Below the pieces are notes generated by a model, which was given only the letters and a program-made list of their open reading frames with translations, did not search any database and was not told the origin of the DNA. A stretch of 64,000 nt of DNA. Origin: Bacteriovoracaceae bacterium. Lineage in GTDB: Bacteria; Bdellovibrionota; Bacteriovoracia; Bacteriovoracales; Bacteriovoracaceae. The first letter of the stretch is position 1, and every line of letters starts with the position of its first letter. The stretch covers positions 1 through 64,000 of the forward strand of contig JAMPXB010000016.1 of assembly GCA_023701435.1 (NCBI GenBank), read 5' to 3'. Below, one piece after another: positions 1 to 8,387 of the stretch. Made by a program: the position numbers and the translations under genes.

Positions 1-67
1 CTGTAATCTTCAATACATGCTTGTTTTTGAGTAACCGCTTGCGGTCGGAATCTGAAAGTTCGGCCAT
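1..67 (-). CDS. Partial transposase orfA-like HTH protein (N-terminus only)
   Basis: ATG at 67 on minus strand, MAELSDSDRKRLLKNKHVLKIT..., similar to the N-terminus of IS3 orfA-type HTH proteins. Confidence 0.5.
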   Translation of the reverse strand, partial: MAELSDSDRKRLLKNKHVLKIT

Positions 68-149
68 GATCTGCTCCTAAAAAGAAGAATACCCCAAAAA
101 CGGGACAGGGGCTTTTTATTTCCTGTCCAGAATTTGGGGTACAGATCAT
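1..149 (-). mobile_element. Left end of an IS3-family-like (IS150-type) insertion sequence; element continues out of the window
   Basis: Minus strand reads TGATCTGTACCCCAAATTCTGGACAGG from position 149, resembling IS150-type termini, followed by an orfA-like start MAELSDSDRKRLLKNKHVLKIT at 67. Confidence 0.6.
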
Positions 150-171
150 CGGGGGTGCTTTTTTTATGCAA

Positions 172-1287
172 TTATTTCACAGAATCATTGTAAACTTCAA
201 CCGCGCTATACTTAGTTTGAACCTCACTCATCTTAATAAAAGTAATTTCACTTATTCTTAGTTTGTCATACAGATTCTTGCTCGAATAATTAAAAGGAGC
301 GGCGTCATTATTGTCAAAGGCGTAAATAATCTCACTGATATTTGTCATAGCTATGGCCGCAAGACACATAGGACATGGTTGAGCACTGGCATATATCTTA
401 TATCCAGTTAAATCCATTCCACGAATACTTGCTGTCGCTTTTCGGATAGCCTCAAGTTCGGCATGTGAACTAGGGTCAAATGTGGCAAGCATGTTGTTAA
501 CTCCGCTTGCGATAACTTTATTATCTTTGACGATAATAGCACCAAAGGGTCTTCCGCTCTTGGCCTTGTTTTCGATGGCAAGCTCAATTGCTTGTTCTAA
601 AAATGACTGATCACTATTCGTATGCTCCATCTTTTTAGCCCCAGCATTTTTTAAAAGTTCAACGATTTCGTTATGATTTCTTTTTTGGGCATGTTGGAGA
701 GGGCTCACACCATCCTTATCGGGAATACTAATATCAGCGCCGCCCTTAATAAGTTCTCGGATAATATCTTGATGTGTTTTCCCTCCATCACTTAAAATAA
801 TAGCTTCAAGAAGGGCCGTCCATCCCAGTCTGTTGATGTGATTTACATTTATTTTAGTTTTTAAAAGAATTTTGACTGTCTCAAGATGACCTTTCTCTGC
901 CGCTGGAATTAAAGCTGTGCCACCATATCTGTTGGTGCTCTTTAAATCTGCCCCATGCTCGAGTGTCATTAATAGGATTTCATTTCTTCCTTCTGCTCCT
1001 GCAAAAAGATAAGGAGTATCCTGCTTGGCATCTCTGGCATTTACATCTGCACCATTTTTAATAAGAATGCGCGCCATCTCAATTCGATTTAGCTGTGTAG
1101 AAAGTAATAGTGGAGTTCTGCCAATCTCATCTCGAAGCTCAAGTAAGCTTTCCTTCTTCTCAGAAGAGATAATATTTTTAAAAGCATTTAGATCATTATT
1201 GGAAATGGCCTCATGAAGAGAGGTCGCTTGGGCCGGCGATGTCATTAAAATTCCAACGATAGTAAGTAGGTTTGATATCTTTTCCAC
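172..1287 (-). CDS. Secreted ankyrin-repeat protein with C-terminal GuaD/TadA-like nucleoside deaminase domain
   Basis: GTG start after AAGGAA; signal peptide ...TSPAQA; several ankyrin repeats (GRTPLLLSTQLNRIEMARILIKNGADVNARD); deaminase zinc motifs SSHAELEAIRKA and QPCPMCLAAI. Confidence 0.85.
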   Translation of the reverse strand: MEKISNLLTIVGILMTSPAQATSLHEAISNNDLNAFKNIISSEKKESLLELRDEIGRTPLLLSTQLNRIEMARILIKNGADVNARDAKQDTPYLFAGAEGRNEILLMTLEHGADLKSTNRYGGTALIPAAEKGHLETVKILLKTKINVNHINRLGWTALLEAIILSDGGKTHQDIIRELIKGGADISIPDKDGVSPLQHAQKRNHNEIVELLKNAGAKKMEHTNSDQSFLEQAIELAIENKAKSGRPFGAIIVKDNKVIASGVNNMLATFDPSSHAELEAIRKATASIRGMDLTGYKIYASAQPCPMCLAAIAMTNISEIIYAFDNNDAAPFNYSSKNLYDKLRISEITFIKMSEVQTKYSAVEVYNDSVK

Positions 1288-1317
1288 AAAAATTCCTTTT
1301 TTATAGATACCTTATAG

Positions 1318-2055
1318 ATAAAAAAACTTGAAGAAGATTTAAAGTGTAGTCTCTTTGTACGGAATGGGAAGACCGCTTTAACAACACTTGAAGGTGAAAA
1401 ACTTCTTTTGTATGCAAGAAGAATTTGTCACCTAATAGATGAAGCAGAAGAGTCCATTAAGCTTGATCTCTAATATGGATTTGTTAGAGTTGGGGTTCCG
1501 GAAGATATTGCTTCATCATTTATTGCTCCCATTCTAGCAGGAGTCAAAAAAAAATATTCCAAGATACAATTTTCCGTAGCTAGCGGTATTAGTAGAAAAC
1601 TGTGGGAGCAATATCAATCCGGTGATCTCGATATCGTCTTGATAAAGCAGAGGAAAGGGGAAACAGCTGGACTGGCCAGTTGGAAAGAACCCCTTAGGTG
1701 GATCGATCATAAGCAATACAGTAATTTTGATCAGGATATTATTCCTCTCGTAGCATTTTCTGAGAATGGGCTTTATAGAGATGAGATGATTCGATATCTG
1801 GATGAAAAAGGAAAAAAATGGAGAATTTCTTATGAAAGCTCCAGCCTTGCAAGCTTGATTTCTGCCCTAAATATTGGATTCGGTATTACCCTTCTTCCAA
1901 AGAGACTGGTTATGAAAGAGCATAAAATACTCACCGCCAAACAGGGTTTTAATGGCATTGAGGATTATGAATTAGTTCTGCACGTTGGAAGTCTTTCATC
2001 AACACTATCTAAGGAAGTGGCAAATGATCTGATAAAGTCACTAAAAAATTACTGA
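1318..2055 (+). pseudogene. LysR-family transcriptional regulator, 5'-truncated with internal stop
   Basis: In-frame translation IKKLEEDLKCSLFVRNGKTALTTLEGEKLLLYARRICHLIDEAEESIKLDL*YGFVRVGVPEDIASSFIAPILAG...; TAA at 1471-1473; first HTH helices missing; effector domain continues to 2055. Confidence 0.8.
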
Positions 2056-2199
2056 TTCCTAATGCTCGTAAAAATAATGACGATGCTCTTAATGAGAGGA
2101 ACGTCATTAAAGTTTTCACTATTCCTCACAAAATTTGGGATTAGCTTTAGGTGACTGGACTATCGTTTCTTCAATACTTTCTATTTCATATAAAAAGGG

Positions 2200-3045
2200 T
2201 TGATTATGAAGTCCTCATGGTTGTTATTTTCATTACTGTTTTTTTGGGCAGGGAATCTCAAGGCCAAGGAAATAACATCGCAGGTTCATGCCATTGAAAT
2301 ATCTCCCCACATCCACGAGCCAATGTTGGTTTATCTTTTAAGCGGGGACGTGGCAAAGATTTTTCAGGGTGACGAGTTATTGAATGTCCTGGTGCAGGCA
2401 AAGGAAAATAAGACCTGGCTTAAATTTTCGCTCAATGATGCGCGCGAAATTGAAGGGGCAGCAATCATTAAGTCACCAATCGGTCCTAAACAAACGATGC
2501 TGAAATCGACAAGCTCTGAGACCCCTTCTGTTTTAAACTCGATTAACCTTGCCCGTAAGTTTTTTCGGGAGGCCCGCTACAAGGACAAGGACTCCCAGTG
2601 TTTCAATCGTGCACACGTTTGGAGCTATGAATGGAAAAAAAATAATTACTTGAATTCGGGGAAAATGTTTATCTTCTTTTCCGCCCGCTACATCAGAGAA
2701 AATGATTTTCATTGGTGGTTCCATGTGGCTCCTTATGTTCATGTCGCCATTGGCTCGGAGATAAAGGAACGGGTAATGGACAGAAAGTATCTAAGGGAAC
2801 CTACGAGCGTGAGAGGGTGGATTGATAGATTTATGGCGAAAGAGACAAAGTGTCGGACCGTTGAGGCTTATTCTGACTATGCCAATTATCCTGAGTCCGG
2901 TGAGTGCTATCTTATGCGATCAAGCATGTTCACCTATTGGCCACTGGACCTCGAAGTAGAGGAACTTTACGGAACCAAGAAAAAATCATGGGTACAAGAA
3001 GATCTGCAAAACGCTTATCTAGATGCTTTGGACATCATTCTATAG
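2200..3045 (+). CDS. Exported protein-glutamine glutaminase-like (deamidase) protein
   Basis: Signal peptide; QCFNRAHVWSYEW ... WWFHVAPYVHV ... VMDRKY matches the Cys-His-Asp arrangement of the protein-glutaminase family. Confidence 0.65.
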   Translation: MIMKSSWLLFSLLFFWAGNLKAKEITSQVHAIEISPHIHEPMLVYLLSGDVAKIFQGDELLNVLVQAKENKTWLKFSLNDAREIEGAAIIKSPIGPKQTMLKSTSSETPSVLNSINLARKFFREARYKDKDSQCFNRAHVWSYEWKKNNYLNSGKMFIFFSARYIRENDFHWWFHVAPYVHVAIGSEIKERVMDRKYLREPTSVRGWIDRFMAKETKCRTVEAYSDYANYPESGECYLMRSSMFTYWPLDLEVEELYGTKKKSWVQEDLQNAYLDALDIIL

Positions 3046-3053
3046 GGAATTTT

Positions 3054-3971
3054 ATGAAGATAAATTTATTGTTGCTTCTCTTGGCCTTCAATTTTACAGC
3101 TTGTGATTCGAAAGGAAGACCTTCCCGTAAGAACTTGCAGCGAACGCATGCTCCGGTGGAAAATGCTCTGCGTGCCGATGAAGGAGAGCGACCGATAATT
3201 AAAGAGACCTACTTGGCCACACTGACTCCCTTGAATCAGGAAATTGCCGGAAAAACTTCCGGTGCCGTTACCATTCATTTGGAAGGGGACTTTCTTGCGG
3301 CCCATGTAAGAGTGCTAGGTTCTGCTCCAAACGTCATTCATGCCCAAAATGTCCATATTGATGGTCTTTGCCCAACGGAAACGGCCGACGCCAATCTCGA
3401 TGGCATTATCGATATTGTCGAGGCAAACCATTTTACCGGCCCGATCCTGATCCCTTTGGATGGGGACATCAATTCCCAATACAGTCTCTTGGGAATGTAC
3501 CCGGTTGCCGATACTTGGGGCTCGTATATCTATTCCCAGACCGCTTCCCTGGAAAGCTTTCTTCAAGACATGAAGATGGAGGACGAAGACCCATTGGATG
3601 ATATTGTTAAGCTTAGAGAGGCGGTGTTTAACCTGGATGGTAGGGTGGTGATGATTCACGGAGTTGCGGATGAACTGGATTTGCCCGAGACTGCTGCCGG
3701 CAAAAATGATTTGAGTGGGGCCCAAACCCTGCCCATTGCGTGTGGAAGATTGAAAAGAGTTTGGACGGTGCCGGGAAGAATGGAAGATGATGATAGGACC
3801 GTGGGCAGAACGCGGATCAGGCCTCCCGCTGATGCTGCAAATTCAGGCAGTACAAATTCTGGAGACGAACGTGGGACAAATGGAACAAGTGGAGATGTCA
3901 CTGGCTCCAGGCAGGACGGCCCATCGTCGGTAGAAGATAGGGAACCTTGTGAGGACAAAGGATGTGAGTAA
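3054..3971 (+). CDS. Lipoprotein with CHRD/SOD-like motifs
   Basis: Start re-assigned to ATG 3054 (in frame with track ORF 2904..3971); lipobox FTAC; HIDGLCPT, VVMIHGV and LPIACGRL motifs. Confidence 0.6.
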   Translation: MKINLLLLLLAFNFTACDSKGRPSRKNLQRTHAPVENALRADEGERPIIKETYLATLTPLNQEIAGKTSGAVTIHLEGDFLAAHVRVLGSAPNVIHAQNVHIDGLCPTETADANLDGIIDIVEANHFTGPILIPLDGDINSQYSLLGMYPVADTWGSYIYSQTASLESFLQDMKMEDEDPLDDIVKLREAVFNLDGRVVMIHGVADELDLPETAAGKNDLSGAQTLPIACGRLKRVWTVPGRMEDDDRTVGRTRIRPPADAANSGSTNSGDERGTNGTSGDVTGSRQDGPSSVEDREPCEDKGCE

Positions 3972-4097
3972 ATAGGACATCTTTCATATCCAGTATTTTC
4001 AGACCCTTTTAGGCATGTAATCAAATAGGATTGTACTGAGAGATTAAGACAGACTTTTTAATAAGAAATTACTTAACAGCTTAATTAGCATAGATTG

Positions 4098-5021
4098 ATG
4101 AAAAAATTAATCATTCTAGGCTCTCTACTCTTTACACCATCTCTCTACGCCCAAGCGTTTGATCAATTCGTCCAAGGCCTTCAGCAGGATTATTTCCTGG
4201 TCCAAACGGAGCGTGGGATAGAGTTGAATAACCACATCAGGGTTTCAAAGTTTGGGCCCTTGGGCAGAATCCTGAGTCCAGATGCAACGGCTACTTATAA
4301 CAGTAAATTAAATCTTATCAGCCTCCATGCCGATCTCCTGACTAAAAATGGTGGTCAGTATAGCATAAAAGATGCACGACTCATTCGCGGTGCAAACTAT
4401 GCGCAGACCTATTATCTTTCAACGATTTTTCATGAGATGGGGCATGCTGAACTTGATGTCTTTGTTGAAAATGAAAGAGAAACAGAAGACTCGATGTTGA
4501 TGCATCATTATAGAAATTTCTTGAAGCCTTTTTATAAATCAAACTTTCCCAAGTTCAATCCGTTCACTGTTTTTCACGAGCACTTTGGCTACTATCGCTC
4601 CGATTTGCTGGATTTCTTAACGAATGAAAGAGGGGATGTGTTGCTGGCCAATGGCTACAACATGTTTACGAAGTCTTGCTTCTTAAATCCTGTTTTACGG
4701 AAGAAACTAGCCGACGGAATAGCATTGGAAGAATTTCAGAAGTTATTTGTGATAAACACTAATGTTGATCCTTACCGTAAACGCGTGAGTCCCCGTTATG
4801 TTTATGTGAAAGGTAAAGATATAGATCTTATGCAAGCTCCGCACGCCAAAGGAATTCTCGAGCAGACGCATACTCTTTTCTGGGCCTATCACCAGACGAT
4901 GTACGGCTTTCCCATCAATCAGAAGGATCTGGTGAACCGAATGAATGTCTCTGGGGAATTTAAAGATAGTTTGAGTGAGTGCCGTACCAGATTTTGGAAC
5001 CAGGCTCAGGCACGTCCTTAG
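4098..5021 (+). CDS. Exported putative zinc metallopeptidase
   Basis: Signal peptide MKKLIILGSLLFTPSLYAQ; HEMGH motif in STIFHEMGHAELDVFVE. Confidence 0.55.
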   Translation: MKKLIILGSLLFTPSLYAQAFDQFVQGLQQDYFLVQTERGIELNNHIRVSKFGPLGRILSPDATATYNSKLNLISLHADLLTKNGGQYSIKDARLIRGANYAQTYYLSTIFHEMGHAELDVFVENERETEDSMLMHHYRNFLKPFYKSNFPKFNPFTVFHEHFGYYRSDLLDFLTNERGDVLLANGYNMFTKSCFLNPVLRKKLADGIALEEFQKLFVINTNVDPYRKRVSPRYVYVKGKDIDLMQAPHAKGILEQTHTLFWAYHQTMYGFPINQKDLVNRMNVSGEFKDSLSECRTRFWNQAQARP

Positions 5022-5025
5022 AGGT

Positions 5026-5535
5026 TTATTTTCGAAGGAAAAATTCTGCTCTCCAGATCCCTGTCAAACTCATCCCTGAACTCATTGAAGTAATGGTATT
5101 TTCATCAATGAAGATGGTCGTTGGAGTGGCCTGAACATTAATGTCCTGGGCTACGCCTGGAGCATTAATGAAAGTGAAGGGGTAATCATTCTGCGCTAGA
5201 AATTTTCTAATGGTTAAAATTTCTTCAAAAGGATTGATGGCAAAGATTGATTCTTTAGGAAGAGAACCATTGTCGACTGAAGACTTTAAGCGGGCCATTT
5301 CCAGCTTGCAGGGAGCACACCAGCTGGCCCAGAAAATGGCGATGGACCTGGTTGAAGGAGGAAAGAGAATCTTCTCTCCGTTCGAGGAAGTGGGCCCGAT
5401 CACTTCATATTCCTGACTAATGATCTTGTTTCCAGATTGACGAATATTATTAAGAAAGGACGGGGCCTGTAAAAAAACCACCACCGCCACAATGATTAAA
5501 GTAAAGATATTGCTTTTAGTTAACCACTTCTTCAT
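5026..5535 (-). CDS. TlpA-like thioredoxin-fold protein
   Basis: FWASWCAPCKLEMARLK active site, N-terminal membrane anchor, ATPTTIFID motif. Confidence 0.85.
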   Translation of the reverse strand: MKKWLTKSNIFTLIIVAVVVFLQAPSFLNNIRQSGNKIISQEYEVIGPTSSNGEKILFPPSTRSIAIFWASWCAPCKLEMARLKSSVDNGSLPKESIFAINPFEEILTIRKFLAQNDYPFTFINAPGVAQDINVQATPTTIFIDENTITSMSSGMSLTGIWRAEFFLRK

Positions 5536-6128
5536 TTCTTGCCTATGTACTGAACCACAGCGCTTCGGCCGTTATGATATTTACCTTCATGGATATTTCT
5601 TTCCAGTTCTTTTCCAAGCTCAGGCTTAAGATGAGGAAGTTCCATTTTCAGGATTTCAAGGTTCATCATCATGTCACGCTTGGGAGGTCCACCAGTACCC
5701 AGCTCTAATTGCTCGGGTCTATAAGCTTCAAGAATTAAAATCCCATTATCTTTGAGCGAAGTCTCAATTCTGGCATGGACAATTTTACGGATGGTGGGAG
5801 GCAGATGAGCAAAGATGGAAATGACAGCATCCCATTTTGCTTTTCCTAAATCAAAAACTTCGAGGTCAGAAACAATAGTTTCCAGAGGCAAATTTTCTTT
5901 TGCCGCTATATTTTTTGCCTTGGACATACCGACTTCAGAGAAATCAACTGCCGTAACATTAAAGCCCTTGCGTGCCAGGAAGAGGGCATTACGACCTTCG
6001 CCTTCAGCAATACATAAAACGTTACCGTTAGGTTTTATACGCGCGTAATGTTCTGCCAGAAAATCATTAGGGGCTTCTCCATAAGCAAAGCCTTCTTCAC
6101 TATATCTTTTGTCCCAGACTGATTTCAT
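5532..6128 (-). CDS. Class I SAM-dependent methyltransferase
   Basis: VLCIAEGEGRNALFLARKGFNVTAVDFSEVGM; 4-bp overlap with the TlpA-like gene. Confidence 0.85.
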   Translation of the reverse strand: MKSVWDKRYSEEGFAYGEAPNDFLAEHYARIKPNGNVLCIAEGEGRNALFLARKGFNVTAVDFSEVGMSKAKNIAAKENLPLETIVSDLEVFDLGKAKWDAVISIFAHLPPTIRKIVHARIETSLKDNGILILEAYRPEQLELGTGGPPKRDMMMNLEILKMELPHLKPELGKELERNIHEGKYHNGRSAVVQYIGKK

Positions 6129-6134
6129 ATGACC

Positions 6135-6428
6135 TCAATTACAAAATATTTTTTGCATAGTTTTAAGTAATTTCACCACATCAGGGTTAGTGACATAGTA
6201 GAAGGAAAAGTTCTTTTCCCGGCGTTGACCTAAAAGACCTTCATTCTGCATGCGTTTTAGAAACTGAGAGGTTTGGGATTGAGATAAACCCACTGCTTCT
6301 TGAATATCGGAAACCTGTTTCTCGCCTTCGCTGAGATAACATAAAATGAGGAGTCTTTGCGGGTGGGCAAAATGCTTTAACAGGCCTGACACCTCAACAC
6401 ATTTATTTTGCATCAATTCAAAATCCAT
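6135..6428 (-). CDS. ArsR-family repressor of the BigR/SqrR/YgaV persulfide-sensor type
   Basis: HPQRLLILCYLSEGEKQVSDIQEAVGLSQSQTSQFLKRMQNEGLL ... KIFCN; Cys in LLILC and Cys at the C-terminus as in YgaV/SqrR. Confidence 0.8.
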   Translation of the reverse strand: MDFELMQNKCVEVSGLLKHFAHPQRLLILCYLSEGEKQVSDIQEAVGLSQSQTSQFLKRMQNEGLLGQRREKNFSFYYVTNPDVVKLLKTMQKIFCN

Positions 6429-6519
6429 AAAAATTCCCTACAATATCAGTCTTATGTGCTTTCAGTACTTATAAGATAATAAAACGTATTGTGATCTTTG
6501 TATTTTTCTTTTAGCCTGG

Positions 6520-6559
6520 TTGACATTATTACATAATTATAATATTATGGAAATGTAAT
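6520..6559 (+). promoter_or_regulatory. Sigma70-like promoter with overlapping palindromic operator for the yeeE/yedE pair
   Basis: TTGACA (6520-6525), 17-nt spacer, TATTAT (6543-6548); ATTACAT (6528-6534) / ATGTAAT (6553-6559) inverted repeat; central palindrome ATAATATTAT (6539-6548). Confidence 0.65.
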
Positions 6560-6580
6560 ATTTGTCAAGGAGTTAACAAT

Positions 6581-6991
6581 ATGGAATCAGTGATAGGTGG
6601 GATGCTAATAGGGGCAGCCGTTAGTATAATGCTGCTCTTTAATGGTCGCATAACAGGTATTAGCGGAATTGTAAGCGGTTTATTGGACACAAAAACACTT
6701 GATAAGAACTGGAGAATTCTGTTTCTTCTAGGACTTATTATAGGTGGGTTTGTTTTTAAACTCGTTCACCCACAATCATTTACTCTCATTTCAAATGCTA
6801 AAACAATGGACTTCATTATTGCTGGGTTTCTGGTTGGTTTCGGAACTCTAATGGGCAATGGCTGTACTTCTGGCCACGGGGTTTGTGGCATTTCCAGAAT
6901 GTCCATCCGGTCAATTACGGCAACAGTCTCTTTCATTGCCGCCGGTGCTGTTAGTGTTGTTCTATTTAAATTATTGAGAGGAAGTTTATGA
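6581..6991 (+). CDS. YeeE/YedE family sulfur transporter, first half
   Basis: MGNGCTSGHGVCGISRMS signature, multiple TM helices. Confidence 0.9.
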   Translation: MESVIGGMLIGAAVSIMLLFNGRITGISGIVSGLLDTKTLDKNWRILFLLGLIIGGFVFKLVHPQSFTLISNAKTMDFIIAGFLVGFGTLMGNGCTSGHGVCGISRMSIRSITATVSFIAAGAVSVVLFKLLRGSL

Positions 6992-7407
6992 AAGGTTTAA
7001 TTTCTTTAATCGTTGGTATCATTTTCTCTATTGGACTTGCTTATAGTGGCATGACTCAACCTCATATCGTACGTGGCTTTCTGGATTTCTTTGGAAACTG
7101 GGATCCGCGATTAGTGGGAGTTATGGGCGGAGCCATTTTGGTACACGGGATTTCTTATTATTTTATCAAGAAACGTACGTCCCCTTTGCTTCATACCACT
7201 TTCCATCTTCCTACCAAGAAGGACATTGATTCCCGACTGATTATGGGAGCTTTGATTTTTGGTCTGGGGTGGGGATGGGCAGGCATTTGTCCTGGTCCGG
7301 GAATTGTTTCTATGGTTACCGGTGAACCGGCCTTCTTCTACTTTATTGGTTCAATGTTGATTGGAATGAAAACCTTCCAGATCCTGGAAAGAAGAAAAAG
7401 TCTTTAA
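6988..7407 (+). CDS. YeeE/YedE family sulfur transporter, second half
   Basis: GLGWGWAGICPGPGIVSM signature; 4-bp overlap with previous gene. Confidence 0.9.
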   Translation: MKGLISLIVGIIFSIGLAYSGMTQPHIVRGFLDFFGNWDPRLVGVMGGAILVHGISYYFIKKRTSPLLHTTFHLPTKKDIDSRLIMGALIFGLGWGWAGICPGPGIVSMVTGEPAFFYFIGSMLIGMKTFQILERRKSL

Positions 7408-7434
7408 TTCAATTTTGTGTTATATAGGAAGAAT

Positions 7435-8298
7435 ATGTTTATTTTCATATTCTTTCTTTTTGTTACTGCTCTTCCAGTTGAGGCAAAAATTCTGGGAGAG
7501 AGTCTTGCCGTAAACCCTTACACCATTCCCGGAGATTCCGAAATGAATCACCTCACATTACCCGGGGTGCGTTTTCATGAGGCCAATGATTATTTTGGGG
7601 AAACAGATAAATTAGTTTCTGGAGTAGGTAGCTTATCAGTGATGGAGGTATGGAAGCACTATAGTACTTCGCTCAGTCTCAAGGGGCGCTTCATCCAACC
7701 CATCCTACAAACTCGCAATGATCAACCACTTCTGACTGAAAAAATCGGGGTCTATGCCGATAGTCTGGAAACTTTTTGGAATAATTCGATCACTTTCTAT
7801 TCTAGAAACAGTATTGGTTGGAAATTTAATTTTGGTTTCGGTTATACGGATGTAGGTAACCACGGCCTGGTCAATATCTATCGACAGATTCATGATGTAG
7901 TCGATTCACCGATCCAGGACAAGCTCTTTGGAAAAAAACTGAATCAACATTTCATGACCAGCAGTTTTGGCTTAAATGTCATTTTTCCTATTATGGATAG
8001 GGTAAACTTTCTTATTGGAAGTTCGGTTTATAATTCCCCCATGCTTTATGAAAATTCTTATGAAACTTCTTTAATTGTTAGCCCTGCAAAATCCTTCGCG
8101 ATATCCATGAAATACATGTACATCGACCAAAAAAGAAGTGAGTGGTGGTACTTAAAACCTGATAGACAGCAGTTTATTTTGGCCATTAGGGCCTTCTCTG
8201 TCTGGACACCCTCACTGTTGTTTGTCTCTTCTTATGTGAAAAAAGATGACTACGGTCAGTTTTATTTGAGTCCCATCTCTTTTACCTTCCCGTTCTAA
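7435..8298 (+). CDS. Exported protein, probable outer-membrane beta-barrel
   Basis: Signal peptide MFIFIFFLFVTALPVEA; aromatic alternating strands; terminal SPISFTFPF. Confidence 0.5.
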   Translation: MFIFIFFLFVTALPVEAKILGESLAVNPYTIPGDSEMNHLTLPGVRFHEANDYFGETDKLVSGVGSLSVMEVWKHYSTSLSLKGRFIQPILQTRNDQPLLTEKIGVYADSLETFWNNSITFYSRNSIGWKFNFGFGYTDVGNHGLVNIYRQIHDVVDSPIQDKLFGKKLNQHFMTSSFGLNVIFPIMDRVNFLIGSSVYNSPMLYENSYETSLIVSPAKSFAISMKYMYIDQKRSEWWYLKPDRQQFILAIRAFSVWTPSLLFVSSYVKKDDYGQFYLSPISFTFPF

Positions 8299-8387
8299 CT
8301 CATAGAGTCCTTTCATTCTTTAGATAAATTTAAATCAACATCTACTTTCTTAAAATGCTACTAGGCACCTAAGCAAGGTAGGGGAGC

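Noticed and set aside
2904-3053. Upstream extension of track ORF 2904..3971
   Set aside because: Overlaps the glutaminase-like gene; the lipoprotein signal starts at ATG 3054.
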